From the NCBI GenBank assembly GCA_037135095.1, contig JBAXKZ010000001.1:62001-126000 (forward strand): 64,000 nucleotides of DNA, given 5' to 3'. Of this stretch, positions 36,924 to 46,652 are shown in pieces (position 1 is the stretch's first letter; the number at the start of each line of letters is the position of its first letter). A program made the translations under genes and the position numbers. The notes beneath the pieces were generated by a model, which was not told the DNA's origin, searched no databases, and saw nothing but the letters and a program-made list of their open reading frames with translations. The stretch comes from CAIMZW01 sp037135095. Its GTDB lineage: Bacteria; Actinomycetota; Actinomycetes; Nanopelagicales; Nanopelagicaceae.

Positions 36924-37880
36924 TTAGAGATCTTTAACATCAGCTTGTTTTGCCCGCACTGCCTCAGCGGCAGCCTTAAGCGCAGAAAGTTCGGAGTCAG
37001 TTAAGTTGCCCTCAACCACTTTGCGTATTCCTGACTTTCCGATCTCGGCTTCAACGCCAAGATAGACACCACTAATTCCATATTCGCCATCGACCCATGC
37101 GCAGACTGGCATTACCGCGCCAGAATCTTCGATAACCGCTTTTGCCATGCGAGCGGCAGCCGCAGAAGGGGCGTAATAAGCAGAGCCTGTTTTTAGCAGT
37201 GCAACAACTTCAGCGCCACCGTTACGGGTTCGATCGACAAGCTCAGCGATATCGGCTTCGCTCAAGAATGTTGTGAGCGGCTGACCATTGACCAAGCAGC
37301 GGCTTGGGACTGGAACCATGGTGTCGCCGTGGGAGCCAAGTGTCAGAGTTTTTACGGAACTGACTGGTACCGCAAGTTTTTCGGCAACAAAGTAGGTAAA
37401 GCGAGCGGTATCCAACATTCCGGCTTGGCCCATCACGCGGTTCTTTGGAAACGCGGTTGCGAGTTGAGTTAACGCAGTCATTTCATCCAGTGGATTTGAA
37501 ACCACGATGATGACCGCCTCGGGCGAATGTTTTGCAATATTTTCCGCAACGCCGCGAACAATGCCGGCATTGACTCCAATTAGATCCATACGACTCATAC
37601 CCGGCTTGCGCGGTAAGCCAGCGGTGATGACAACGACATCGGAGTTGGCGGTTGCTTCATAGCCCGCGCCATCCGCAGTTGTGGTTGCACCGATTACTTT
37701 GGTTTCAAAACCTTCGATGGATCGCGATTGATTCATGTCTAAAGCCAGACCTTCAGGTTTGCCTTCAACAATATCGGTCAACACCACAGTTTCGAAGATG
37801 TCATATTCGGCTAAACGAAGTGCAGTGGTAGAGCCATAGAAACCAGCTCCGACTACGGTTACTTTCCCAGATCTGCTCAT
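36924..37880 (-). CDS. mdh: malate dehydrogenase, LDH-like type
   Basis: Interconverts malate and oxaloacetate; 318 residues. It has VVGAGFYGST (NAD), an active-site loop GLPRKPGMSR whose Arg is typical of malate over lactate specificity, and the catalytic His in GSHGDTMV. This is the LDH-like class found in Bacillus and green bacteria, not the VTGAAGQIGY class usual in Mycobacterium and Streptomyces. ATG at 37880 has GAGAGGG upstream. The gene order folD-DUF3017-mdh-icd is the usual actinobacterial one. Confidence 0.92.
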   Translation of the reverse strand: MSRSGKVTVVGAGFYGSTTALRLAEYDIFETVVLTDIVEGKPEGLALDMNQSRSIEGFETKVIGATTTADGAGYEATANSDVVVITAGLPRKPGMSRMDLIGVNAGIVRGVAENIAKHSPEAVIIVVSNPLDEMTALTQLATAFPKNRVMGQAGMLDTARFTYFVAEKLAVPVSSVKTLTLGSHGDTMVPVPSRCLVNGQPLTTFLSEADIAELVDRTRNGGAEVVALLKTGSAYYAPSAAAARMAKAVIEDSGAVMPVCAWVDGEYGISGVYLGVEAEIGKSGIRKVVEGNLTDSELSALKAAAEAVRAKQADVKDL

Positions 37881-37906
37881 TTTTCCCTCTCGATCACGGT
37901 TGAATA

Positions 37907-38152
37907 TTACTTGGCATGAGGCAAGGTCAACGCCACGGCAAAAAGCACTAGGCAAAGGCCCATTGGAATGAAAAGTTCGATTCGGCGACGCGGCGCAGAT
38001 CGGAAATATTTTATTACAGCGTAAGTGCCAGTTCCCAAGGCAAGAAAAATTGCACCGGTCCGGACGCCGCCGAAAACGCCGATAGTCCCGCCTGTAACAA
38101 TGAGAATTAGGGCTACCACTCGGAGCCGACTCATTCCCAAGGAGTTAATCAT
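37907..38152 (-). CDS. DUF3017 small membrane protein
   Basis: An 81-residue protein with three hydrophobic segments (about 10-27, 30-46, 60-77) separated by a short basic loop (RSAPRRRIE). Position directly after folD is that of DUF3017 proteins (Rv3355c). Function unknown. The ATG overlaps the folD stop. Confidence 0.8.
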   Translation of the reverse strand: MINSLGMSRLRVVALILIVTGGTIGVFGGVRTGAIFLALGTGTYAVIKYFRSAPRRRIELFIPMGLCLVLFAVALTLPHAK

Positions 38153-38988
38153 TGGCGCGCAGCGGCCATCTCAACGACGTTGGTGAGCAGCATGGCTCGG
38201 GTCATTGGGCCAACGCCACCTGGCATCGGTGCCACAAACGAAGCCACTTCTAGAACATCTGGGTGAACATCACCAAGCAAGCCAGCTGACGTTCTGGTAA
38301 TTCCGACATCTAAAACAACGGCGCCCGATTTAATCATCGCTGCAGTTAAGAAATGTGCCTGCCCGATAGCTGCAATTACGATATCGGCGTTAAGAGTATG
38401 GCGCAGAACATCTTTAGTGGCGGTGTGAGTAATCGTAACTGTTGCGTCATCGCCTTTTCGGCTTAGCAAAAGGCCAAGTGGGCGACCAACCGTGAGACCA
38501 CGACCCATGACTACGACCTCTGCGCCTTTGGTAGAAATGTTGTAGCGGTGAAGTAGTTCAACTATTCCTCTGGGAGTACATGGAAGAGGTGCTGCTTCCC
38601 CGATCACTAGCTTGCCTAAATTAAGTGGGTGAAGCCCATCGGCATCTTTATCAGGATCAATGCTTTCAAGAACTTTATTGGCCGAGATTCCTTTGGGAAC
38701 AGGTAGTTGCACGATATAGCCCGTGCACTCGTCACTCTCATTCAGATCCTTTATAGCAGCTAAGAGATCAGCTTCGCTGGCAGTTGCTGGCAGGTCAACG
38801 CGAATCGAAGTGATTCCAACCTCAGCGCAATCGCGATGTTTCCCAGCTACATAAGACTGCGAGCCAGGATCTTCGCCAACTAATACCGTGCCGAGCCCAG
38901 GTTTAACGACCATTTGTGCTACCCGAATTTTGAGCTCTGATTTAATCGTGGCAGCCGTTGCTTTGCCATCAAGAATTTGCGCGCTCAC
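38149..38988 (-). CDS. folD: methylenetetrahydrofolate dehydrogenase/cyclohydrolase
   Basis: Bifunctional enzyme making 10-formyl-THF, the cofactor needed by PurN and PurH upstream; 279 residues. Motifs: GYIVQLPVP, DGLHPLNLGKL, PCTPRG and PMPGGVGPMT. The GTG at 38988 has no Shine-Dalgarno; TAAGAT lies 6 bases before it. It stands 51 bases downstream of purH. Confidence 0.94.
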   Translation of the reverse strand: MSAQILDGKATAATIKSELKIRVAQMVVKPGLGTVLVGEDPGSQSYVAGKHRDCAEVGITSIRVDLPATASEADLLAAIKDLNESDECTGYIVQLPVPKGISANKVLESIDPDKDADGLHPLNLGKLVIGEAAPLPCTPRGIVELLHRYNISTKGAEVVVMGRGLTVGRPLGLLLSRKGDDATVTITHTATKDVLRHTLNADIVIAAIGQAHFLTAAMIKSGAVVLDVGITRTSAGLLGDVHPDVLEVASFVAPMPGGVGPMTRAMLLTNVVEMAAARQ

Positions 38989-39039
38989 ATTGCCATCTTA
39001 ATGGAGCCAAGTTGAAGCTGAATCCCGCCCGAGTGTGAT

Positions 39040-40587
39040 CTAGGAATGAGAGAAATGTCGAACTCCGGTAAAGAACATTGCGACGTTGCTTGCTTTAGCA
39101 GCAGCAATTACCTCTTCATCTCTAATGCTGCCGCCAGGCTGGACTACTGCGCTCACGCCAGCAGCGATCAGGATTTCTAAGCCATCGGCAAAGGGGAAGA
39201 AGGCATCACTGGCTGCGACGCTGCCAATGGAACGCTCGCCCGCTCGTCGAACAGCCAAAATCGCCGAATCCACCCGGTTGACTTGACCCATGCCAACCCC
39301 GACTGAAGCCCCAGATTTGGCCAACAAAATCGCATTACTTTTGACGGCTCGCACTGCGCGCCAGGCAAATTCCAAATCTTTTAAGATTTCATGGCTGACT
39401 GGTTCGCCGGCTACTTGCTGCCAAGAGGCGGCAAAATCACCCGGCGCATCAATTTGATCTGCGGTTTGAATTAGGAGACCACCAGAAATTGGTCGAAGTT
39501 CTTCTGTGGGCACCGAATAACCTGAGAGGAGCAGGATTCGGATATTTGGCTTCTTGGACAAAAGTTCGATTGCAGCCGCTTCAAATGCTGGAGCGATAAT
39601 CACTTCGGTAAAAATCGTGGCAACTTTTTCGGCCATCTCAAGGGTTACTTCACGATTCGCCGCGATAACACCACCAAAGGCTGAAACTGAGTCACACTCG
39701 TGTGCCTTGCGATGAGCATCTGCAATTGTTGTTCCGATTGCAATGCCACATGGATTGGCATGTTTGATGATTGCTACGCAAGGTTCGGCATGATCGTAAG
39801 CTGCACGGATCGCCGCATCACCATCGGTAAAATTGTTGAAGGACATCTCCTTGCCATGTAATTGTTTGGCGCTAGCGATTCCGATAGTTCCAGCAATAGA
39901 GCTCTGAAAGAGAGCCGCACTTTGATGTGGATTTTCGCCATAGCGAAGATCGGCGCTCTTCTTCCAGATTTCGCCCTTCCAATTCTTTTCACTTTCTAAT
40001 TGTTCAGCTAACCAAGTGGCGATCGCAACATCGTATTCAGCCGTCTTTCGGTAAGTTTCCATGGCCAACACTTGCCGCTGATGTTGGGTGAAGCCACCGC
40101 TTTCGATGGCGCTCATCAGTAGTGGGTACTGAGTTGGATCGGAAATTACCGCAACCGAATTGTGGTTCTTGGCTGCGCCTCGGAGCATGCTGGGGCCACC
40201 AATATCGATCTGTTCGATACATTCGGCAAACTCAGCACCAGATGCAATTGTTTCGGTGAACGGGTAAAGATTAATTACCACCAAATCAAAGGTTTCAATC
40301 TTATGTTCTGCAAGTTGTCGTAAGTGATCCGGATCAGATTGGTCGGCAAGTAACCCACCATGAATGCGGGGGTGCAGCGTCTTTACTCGCCCACCCAACA
40401 TCTCTGGAAAGCCGGTGTACTCCTCTACCGGCGTGACCGGGATTCCAGCGGCTAGCAAGGTCTTGGCAGTAGAGCCAGTAGACAGCAATTCGACGCCTGC
40501 TTCATGAAGGGCAAAGCCAATCTCTACTAAGCCAACTTTGTTGTAAACGCTTATAAGTGCTCGCCGAAGTGATTTTCGATCGCTCAT
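39040..40587 (-). CDS. purH: bifunctional AICAR transformylase/IMP cyclohydrolase
   Basis: Catalyses the last two steps to IMP; 515 residues. The N-terminal IMP cyclohydrolase domain (about 1-200) has LLSTGSTAKTL; the C-terminal transformylase domain has RYGENPHQ, the catalytic KHANPCG and the end motif VQPGGSIRDEE. The ATG overlaps the purN stop by 4 bases, with GGGGGAG upstream. Confidence 0.95.
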   Translation of the reverse strand: MSDRKSLRRALISVYNKVGLVEIGFALHEAGVELLSTGSTAKTLLAAGIPVTPVEEYTGFPEMLGGRVKTLHPRIHGGLLADQSDPDHLRQLAEHKIETFDLVVINLYPFTETIASGAEFAECIEQIDIGGPSMLRGAAKNHNSVAVISDPTQYPLLMSAIESGGFTQHQRQVLAMETYRKTAEYDVAIATWLAEQLESEKNWKGEIWKKSADLRYGENPHQSAALFQSSIAGTIGIASAKQLHGKEMSFNNFTDGDAAIRAAYDHAEPCVAIIKHANPCGIAIGTTIADAHRKAHECDSVSAFGGVIAANREVTLEMAEKVATIFTEVIIAPAFEAAAIELLSKKPNIRILLLSGYSVPTEELRPISGGLLIQTADQIDAPGDFAASWQQVAGEPVSHEILKDLEFAWRAVRAVKSNAILLAKSGASVGVGMGQVNRVDSAILAVRRAGERSIGSVAASDAFFPFADGLEILIAAGVSAVVQPGGSIRDEEVIAAAKASNVAMFFTGVRHFSHS

Positions 40588-41150
40588 TGCTCCCCCGAAT
40601 TTGTAAGCTTTTTGAGCGTCTCCACAATGAGAATGCGCTCCTGAATCTTAATGCGTTCGTGCAACTCTGATTGGCTATCGCCCGGCAGAACGGGAACTTC
40701 GACTTGCTCGATGATTGGACCAGTATCTACGCCTTCATCAACCCAATGAACAGTAGTTCCAGTAATTGAAACTCCTGCAGCCAAAGCGTCCCTTACCGCA
40801 TGGGCTCCCGGGAAAGCGGGCAGGAGCGCCGGATGCGTATTTAGTACTTTAAAACGACGTACAAAATCCGGTTCCAGGATTCGCATAAAGCCAACGCTTA
40901 CTACTAAGTCTGGTTCATGGTCTATAACCAAGTTAAGCAATCTCTGGTTCCACTCTTGGCGGTCAGATCCCACAGGCAAGTAGTGGCTATCAACCTGATG
41001 CGATTTGGCTCTGACTAAACTTTGGGAATCTCTATCTGAAATCAAAGCCACAATTTCTAGATCCAGCTCGCCCGAATCAACTGCGCTAAATATCGCTTCT
41101 GCGATCGAACCTGAGCCAGATGAAAGTAGCAGAATTCTTTTTTTAGCCAC
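40584..41150 (-). CDS. purN: phosphoribosylglycinamide formyltransferase
   Basis: Transfers formyl from 10-formyl-THF to GAR; 188 residues. The nucleotide loop is SSGSGSIAE (usual GSGSNLQ, here changed), the catalytic pair is in NTHPALLPAFPG, and the Asp loop is DEGVDTGPII. GTG at 41150 overlaps the DUF6350 gene end by 8 bases; the longer frame would lie further inside that gene. Confidence 0.92.
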   Translation of the reverse strand: MAKKRILLLSSGSGSIAEAIFSAVDSGELDLEIVALISDRDSQSLVRAKSHQVDSHYLPVGSDRQEWNQRLLNLVIDHEPDLVVSVGFMRILEPDFVRRFKVLNTHPALLPAFPGAHAVRDALAAGVSITGTTVHWVDEGVDTGPIIEQVEVPVLPGDSQSELHERIKIQERILIVETLKKLTNSGEQ

Positions 41151-42234
41151 GGTTAACAAACTTTCGGAGAGCCACTGGAAGGTATTGAAAAATCGTAGTT
41201 GCAGCAAAAAGCGATGCTAGAAGCATGGTGGGCAATTTCCACCAATCAGTTCCAACAGGTGTTAAAGATTGAGTAACCAATGAACCGGAGTTTAAGAAAG
41301 CTGCTAGCGCCAAAATCAAGAAGCAAAAAAGCGCAATTTCTGCGATAGCTATCTGGCGCTTTTTCAAAGTTGGAAAATTTCCATTAATGTGAATCACCAT
41401 TAATGCAACAATAAAAAGAATTAGTGCAAGACCATAGATTGCCGTTGGATGTTTTCCGGTAGGTAAAGCGGCGAGAAGTGGAATTGCTGGAATTTCGCGT
41501 AAGTTGAAGTGAAAAGGTGAGATCAATGTCGACATACCTAACGAAAATCCAAGACCGGAAAAATATGAAATGGCACTGATCGCGAGATTTGGCAGATAGA
41601 GAATTTGGAGTAATAAGAAAAGCACGCCTCCGATCCAACCTGGGGCGATAACGGTGGTTAAGTCTTTGACAATTGCATAGTGAGCAATGAGTGAAATTCC
41701 TACCGCCAAAGCGCCAAGCCCCCACAACATCAGAAGTAGGTAATTTGGGATCCGAAATTTTTGAAAGAATGAGTGGCTAAAGTCCAGAGTGGAAAGTAAA
41801 CCAATACCTAAAGTAAATGGGGCGGACAAATACCAGACTGGATGGACCCCCCGGGTACTAGCTAAAACTGCGATCAACGTTGCCAAGAGCGAGTACCAGA
41901 ATAAGAAGAAGATTCGGGCTGCCCGAATTTGCGAAATCTCCGCGGTCAATCGCCGAAAGCTATTGCGCAGGACCAGCCAAGGGAAAAAAGCGGCGCCGAT
42001 TGGCAAGAAAGTCAGCGCTCCTAGCGTCTGGTCCGGTGGAATCAATAATTTGAACGGCACCAAATGTGCACCTAGCCAGAGCCACAGCGCAGCTCGGACT
42101 GGATCGGTAGTGTTCCCCGCTGAACTACCCGCGGTTGCCCAAGCTATCAAGGCGATAAATGCCAGTGGAAATAGAAGAAGCGCAACACTTCGCAACGCCT
42201 GCTGGAGCGAGAGCAAAATGATGCGCTTCGGCAT
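41143..42234 (-). CDS. DUF6350-like polytopic membrane protein
   Basis: A 363-residue protein with about nine to ten hydrophobic segments and a basic loop near 95. Position between sucD and purN is where DUF6350 membrane proteins lie in other actinobacteria; the family function is unknown. The match is by position and topology, not by a motif. It overlaps purN by 8 bases. Confidence 0.7.
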   Translation of the reverse strand: MPKRIILLSLQQALRSVALLLFPLAFIALIAWATAGSSAGNTTDPVRAALWLWLGAHLVPFKLLIPPDQTLGALTFLPIGAAFFPWLVLRNSFRRLTAEISQIRAARIFFLFWYSLLATLIAVLASTRGVHPVWYLSAPFTLGIGLLSTLDFSHSFFQKFRIPNYLLLMLWGLGALAVGISLIAHYAIVKDLTTVIAPGWIGGVLFLLLQILYLPNLAISAISYFSGLGFSLGMSTLISPFHFNLREIPAIPLLAALPTGKHPTAIYGLALILFIVALMVIHINGNFPTLKKRQIAIAEIALFCFLILALAAFLNSGSLVTQSLTPVGTDWWKLPTMLLASLFAATTIFQYLPVALRKFVNRG

Positions 42235-42238
42235 CTAG

Positions 42239-43120
42239 TTATCCGTTAAGAATTTTGCGCATTAGCGCTGCGGTTTCGCTTGGGGTTTTACCCACAGCGA
42301 CGCCTACAGCTTCTAGAGCTTCCTTCTTTGCAGCAGCTGTTCCAGAGGAGCCGGAAACAATTGCACCTGCGTGACCCATGGTCTTTCCTTCTGGAGCGGT
42401 GAATCCAGCGACATAACCTACAACTGGCTTGGTCACATACTCAGCGATAAAGGCGGCTGCGCGCTCCTCGGCATCGCCGCCGATTTCCCCGATCATGACA
42501 ATTGCATCAGTATCAGGGTCATCTTGAAAAGCACGGAGACAATCGATATGAGTAGTTCCGATAATTGGATCGCCACCAATTCCAACCGCGGTGCTGAAAC
42601 CAAAATCGCGAAGCTCATACATCATTTGATATGTGAGAGTTCCGGATTTGGAAACCAGACCGATCCGACCAGGCCCCGTGATATCGGCGGGAATGATGCC
42701 AATATTGGATTTTCCGGGGCTAATAAGTCCTGGGCAGTTAGGTCCAATTAGTCGAGTGGTTCCTTTGCTTTGTGCATAAGCAAAGAAGGCGGCGGCATCA
42801 TGAACTGGAATTCCTTCAGTAATAACAACAACGATAGGTAGCGCTGCATCAATAGCATCGATAACTGCAGCCTTCGCAAACTTTGGTGGTACGAAGATCA
42901 CCGATGCATTTGCGCCGGTGGCAGCAACTGCTTCGGAGACCGAGTTGAAGACCGGAATGGATTTACCATCCATGTCGACCACTTGGCCGCCCTTGCCTGG
43001 CGTAACTCCACCAACAATATTTGTTCCGGATGCGAGCATCCGCTTGGTGTGCTTGGTCCCTTCGGAACCTGTCATACCTTGTACTAGAACTTTGCTGTGC
43101 TCATTGATAAAAATGGCCAT
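42239..43120 (-). CDS. sucD: succinyl-CoA synthetase alpha subunit
   Basis: Forms succinyl-CoA/succinate with ADP or GDP in the TCA cycle; 293 residues. It has GMTGSEGTKHT (CoA site), the GPNCPGLISP loop and the phosphorylated His in KTMGHAGAI. Its ATG overlaps the sucC stop by one base. Confidence 0.95.
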   Translation of the reverse strand: MAIFINEHSKVLVQGMTGSEGTKHTKRMLASGTNIVGGVTPGKGGQVVDMDGKSIPVFNSVSEAVAATGANASVIFVPPKFAKAAVIDAIDAALPIVVVITEGIPVHDAAAFFAYAQSKGTTRLIGPNCPGLISPGKSNIGIIPADITGPGRIGLVSKSGTLTYQMMYELRDFGFSTAVGIGGDPIIGTTHIDCLRAFQDDPDTDAIVMIGEIGGDAEERAAAFIAEYVTKPVVGYVAGFTAPEGKTMGHAGAIVSGSSGTAAAKKEALEAVGVAVGKTPSETAALMRKILNG

Positions 43121-44280
43121 TACTTTGCCGCCAATTCTGCTGCTCGGGCAGCTGCGCCATCCATGGTGTCTAAGATTTCAATCAGCGGATGCGCCGCTTC
43201 TTTTAGAATGCGGCGACCTTCAATTACATTGTTTCCATCGAGGCGGACAACGATCGGCTTTGTTGCTGCCGCACCAAGAATTTCTAGCGCTTGAACTATG
43301 CCATTTGCAACTGCATCACAAGCAGTGATGCCACCAAATACGTTTACAAAGACGCTCTTAACATCAGTGTCGCCCAAAATAATTGCTAGGCCATTTGCCA
43401 TCACTTCAGCAGACGCGCCACCGCCGATATCTAGGAAGTTGGCCGGCTTCACGCCGTACTTTTCACCAGCATAGGCAACTACATCGAGAGTACTCATAAC
43501 TAAGCCAGCGCCGTTTCCGATGATCCCGACTTCGCCATCTAGCTTTACGTAGTTCAGATCCTTCTCTTTAGCGAGCGCTTCGAGCGGATTGGTTGCGGCG
43601 TGATCGATAAGTGCTTCGTGGCCAGGATGGCGAAAAGCTGCATTGTCATCCAATGTAATTTTGCCATCGAGGGCAATGATGCGACCATCTTCAGTCTTAA
43701 CTAGCGGATTAATCTCCATCAAGGTGGCATCCTCAGCTAGGAAGGCTGCCCACAATTTCAAGAGCACGTCAACAACTTGATCAACTACATCTGCTGGGAA
43801 TTGGCCACCTAAAACAATTTCGCGCGCTTTTTCGGCGGAGATACCGACATTGGGATCAATCCCGACTCGAGCCAACTTCTCAGGTGAGGTATGTGCAACC
43901 TCTTCGATCTCCATACCGCCAGCAACCGATGCCATAACAAGGAAGTTGCGATTGGCTCGATCAAGCAAAATAGCCAAGTAGTACTCGCTAGCAATTGGTG
44001 CCGCCTGCGCGATCATAACTTTATGAACGATATGACCCTTAATATCCATTCCAAGAATCGCCTCGGCTTTAATCCGAGCATCAGCTGCATCAGTGGCTAG
44101 CTTTACCCCGCCCGCTTTTCCGCGGCCACCAACTTTGACTTGTGCTTTAACAACAACTTTTCCACCCATCGATGCGGCGGCACTTTCGGCTTCAGCAGCA
44201 GTTGTGGCGACGGCACCAGCAAGGACTGGTACGCCATGAGATTCGAAAAGATCTCGAGCTTGATACTCGAAAAGATCCAC
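43120..44280 (-). CDS. sucC: succinyl-CoA synthetase beta subunit
   Basis: Nucleotide-binding subunit, 386 residues. ATP-grasp domain at the N terminus (MDLFEYQARDLFESHGVPV at the start, KAQVKVGGRGKAGGVK), with INPLV and the C-terminal ligase domain NVFGGITACD. The start is GTG. It lies 51 bases downstream of pcrA on the same strand. Confidence 0.95.
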   Translation of the reverse strand: MDLFEYQARDLFESHGVPVLAGAVATTAAEAESAAASMGGKVVVKAQVKVGGRGKAGGVKLATDAADARIKAEAILGMDIKGHIVHKVMIAQAAPIASEYYLAILLDRANRNFLVMASVAGGMEIEEVAHTSPEKLARVGIDPNVGISAEKAREIVLGGQFPADVVDQVVDVLLKLWAAFLAEDATLMEINPLVKTEDGRIIALDGKITLDDNAAFRHPGHEALIDHAATNPLEALAKEKDLNYVKLDGEVGIIGNGAGLVMSTLDVVAYAGEKYGVKPANFLDIGGGASAEVMANGLAIILGDTDVKSVFVNVFGGITACDAVANGIVQALEILGAAATKPIVVRLDGNNVIEGRRILKEAAHPLIEILDTMDGAAARAAELAAK

Positions 44281-44331
44281 TAATTACCCCGATTCGTAGA
44301 TGTATGGGCAGATCGGAATTGTAACGACAAT

Positions 44332-46563
44332 TTATAGTCGCTCTACCGGCGCATAGCGAAGCAAGAGGCGCTTCTCACCAGCGGAGCCGAAGTTGATCGT
44401 GGCCTGAGCACGATCGCCATCGCCATCGACGGCCAAGACCGTTCCCAATCCAAATGTGTCATGGGACACACGGTCGCCAATGTTCAAAACCAAATTAGTT
44501 GTGGCTCGAACTCCAGTGGCTCTGGCTACTGGTCCGCTCTTGCGAATTGTGGAAACTCGAGTGTTATTGAAGGTCGGAGCGGATGGCTGATTCCATTCAA
44601 TCAGCGAAGCGGGAATTTCACTTAGGAACCGAGAGGAAGGGTTATAAGTCGGCGAACCCCATGAAGATCGGTATTCGGCACGGGATAGATAGAGCCGCTC
44701 CCTAGCTCTAGTTAGCCCGACATAAGCTAACCGGCGCTCTTCCTCGATCTCATTCTTCTCCCCCAAGCTTCGGGTGTGGGGAAATATTCCCTCCTCCATG
44801 CCGGTAAGAAACACCGTCGGAAATTCCAAACCTTTAGCGGTGTGCAGCGTCATCAAAGTAACCACGCCGCCGTGATCCTCGCCCTCTGGAATCTGATCTG
44901 AATCTGCAACCAACGAGACATCTTCCAAGAATCCAGTCAATGAAATCTCTTCGCCTTCATCAACTTCGGAGACTTCGTATTCGCTGGCCACCGAGACCAG
45001 CTCTTGTAAATTCTCGACCCGGCTTTCATCCTGAGGGTCATCGCTATTAACCAGCTCAGCAAGTAGACCGGTCTGCTCCAACACTGCTTGAGCGATAACG
45101 CTTGGTGCAGTTTTAGCTTCAACAAGAGTCTGCAGGGTCATGATCAAATGGATGAAGTCATTAATTGAAGCCAGAGCGCGAGTTGGAATATTGGGGGCAT
45201 CTTTGGCACGACATAACGCGCCCCAGAAGGATATTCCGCTCTCTTGCGCATATAGATCAACACAATCTAGGGCGCGGTCACCGATGCCTCTTTTTGGGGT
45301 GTTGATAATGCGGCGAAGTGAGACTTCATCTTCGGAATTTACCAATACCCTCAAATAGGCTAAGAAATCTTTAACCTCTTTTCGCTCATAGAAGCGAACC
45401 CCACCAACCACTTTGTAGGGAATAGCAATACGCAAGAAGGACTCTTCAAATACCCGAGATTGGGCGTTGGTTCGATAAAAGATTGCGGTATCGCCAGGTT
45501 GTGAAATTTCCTCCCGGCGGAGTCGCGAAATTTCTTGGCAGACATAATCCGCTTCGTCGTGTTCGCTCTCGGCTATGTAGCCAGTGATCATTGGTCCAAT
45601 GCCAGAATCGGACCAAAGGTTCTTCTCTTTGCGTCCCTCATTATTCGAGATCACAGCGTTAGCTGCGCTAAGGATATTTTGGGTAGAACGATAGTTTTGC
45701 TCTAATAAAATGGTTCTGGCTTCTTGGTAATCAGCTTCAAATTGCAAAATGTTTCTAATGTTTGCCCCACGAAATGCATAAATAGATTGATCAGCATCAC
45801 CAACTACACAAAGTTCGGCAACTGGGAATCCATCCAGCGGATCACCTACGAGCTCCTTGATTAAAACATATTGGGCATGATTAGTATCTTGGTATTCGTC
45901 AACTAGGACATGACGAAATCGAGAGCGATAACGTGCCTTTGCTTCGGGAAAACGTTGGAGAAGCTCAACGGTCTTGCCAATTAAATCATCAAAATCCATT
46001 GCGTTCGATTTGCTCAATCGTTTTTGATAAATTGAATAGATGTCGGCCGCAACTTGCTGGAATAAGTTCTCACTGGCATTCAAATAATCAGCTGGGCCAA
46101 GTAACTCATTCTTCGCTTGTGAAATTGCTCCCTGAATGGCACGCGGGGCGTACTTCTTTGGATCAATTTTTAACTCTTTCATCACTGTTGTGATTAATTT
46201 CAGAGTATCGCTTGAGTCGTAAATCGTGAAGGAATTGGTATAACCCAACCTCACGGCTTCCTGACGCAAAATTCGTACACAGGCAGAGTGAAACGTTGAA
46301 ACCCACATTGAGCGAGCGCGATCCCCGACCAACTCGGCAACTCGCTCCTTCATCTCACCTGCCGCTTTATTAGTAAAGGTAATAGCCAGGACTTCGAAGG
46401 GGGCAACTCCCCGTTCTGCCAACAAATAGGCGATTCGCCGCGTAAGAACCCGGGTCTTTCCCGAACCAGCTCCGGCAACCACCAACAATGGCGCCCCTTC
46501 GTGGGCGACCGCCGCTTTCTGGGGTGGGTTTAGCCCTTCAAGAAGGGCGCTAACTGGATTCAC
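44332..46563 (-). CDS. pcrA: ATP-dependent DNA helicase PcrA/UvrD
   Basis: Superfamily 1 3'-5' helicase in repair and replication restart; 743 residues. Motifs: Q-motif LNPPQKAAV, Walker A GAGSGKTRVL, TFHSACVRIL, DEYQDTN (II), GDADQSIYAFRGA (III), QNYRS (IV) and LTRARERLYL (VI). GTG at 46563 is preferred to the upstream TTG: TAGACT lies 7 bases before it and the protein then starts like other PcrA proteins. The C-terminal RNA polymerase-binding Tudor-like segment is visible (GDRVSHDTFGLGTV). Confidence 0.94.
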   Translation of the reverse strand: MNPVSALLEGLNPPQKAAVAHEGAPLLVVAGAGSGKTRVLTRRIAYLLAERGVAPFEVLAITFTNKAAGEMKERVAELVGDRARSMWVSTFHSACVRILRQEAVRLGYTNSFTIYDSSDTLKLITTVMKELKIDPKKYAPRAIQGAISQAKNELLGPADYLNASENLFQQVAADIYSIYQKRLSKSNAMDFDDLIGKTVELLQRFPEAKARYRSRFRHVLVDEYQDTNHAQYVLIKELVGDPLDGFPVAELCVVGDADQSIYAFRGANIRNILQFEADYQEARTILLEQNYRSTQNILSAANAVISNNEGRKEKNLWSDSGIGPMITGYIAESEHDEADYVCQEISRLRREEISQPGDTAIFYRTNAQSRVFEESFLRIAIPYKVVGGVRFYERKEVKDFLAYLRVLVNSEDEVSLRRIINTPKRGIGDRALDCVDLYAQESGISFWGALCRAKDAPNIPTRALASINDFIHLIMTLQTLVEAKTAPSVIAQAVLEQTGLLAELVNSDDPQDESRVENLQELVSVASEYEVSEVDEGEEISLTGFLEDVSLVADSDQIPEGEDHGGVVTLMTLHTAKGLEFPTVFLTGMEEGIFPHTRSLGEKNEIEEERRLAYVGLTRARERLYLSRAEYRSSWGSPTYNPSSRFLSEIPASLIEWNQPSAPTFNNTRVSTIRKSGPVARATGVRATTNLVLNIGDRVSHDTFGLGTVLAVDGDGDRAQATINFGSAGEKRLLLRYAPVERL

Positions 46564-46652
46564 GAAGTGGAGTCTAACGGGGCAAAGTTCTGACAAAATC
46601 AGCCACTGCCCAAACCTTTATAAAGCAAGTTTTCACATAGAAGGAGCTACAA

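Noticed and set aside
44281..44345. CGACAATTTATAGTCG as an operator before sucC
   Set aside because: Four-base arms around an AT-rich core overlapping the pcrA stop; too weak to support a site.
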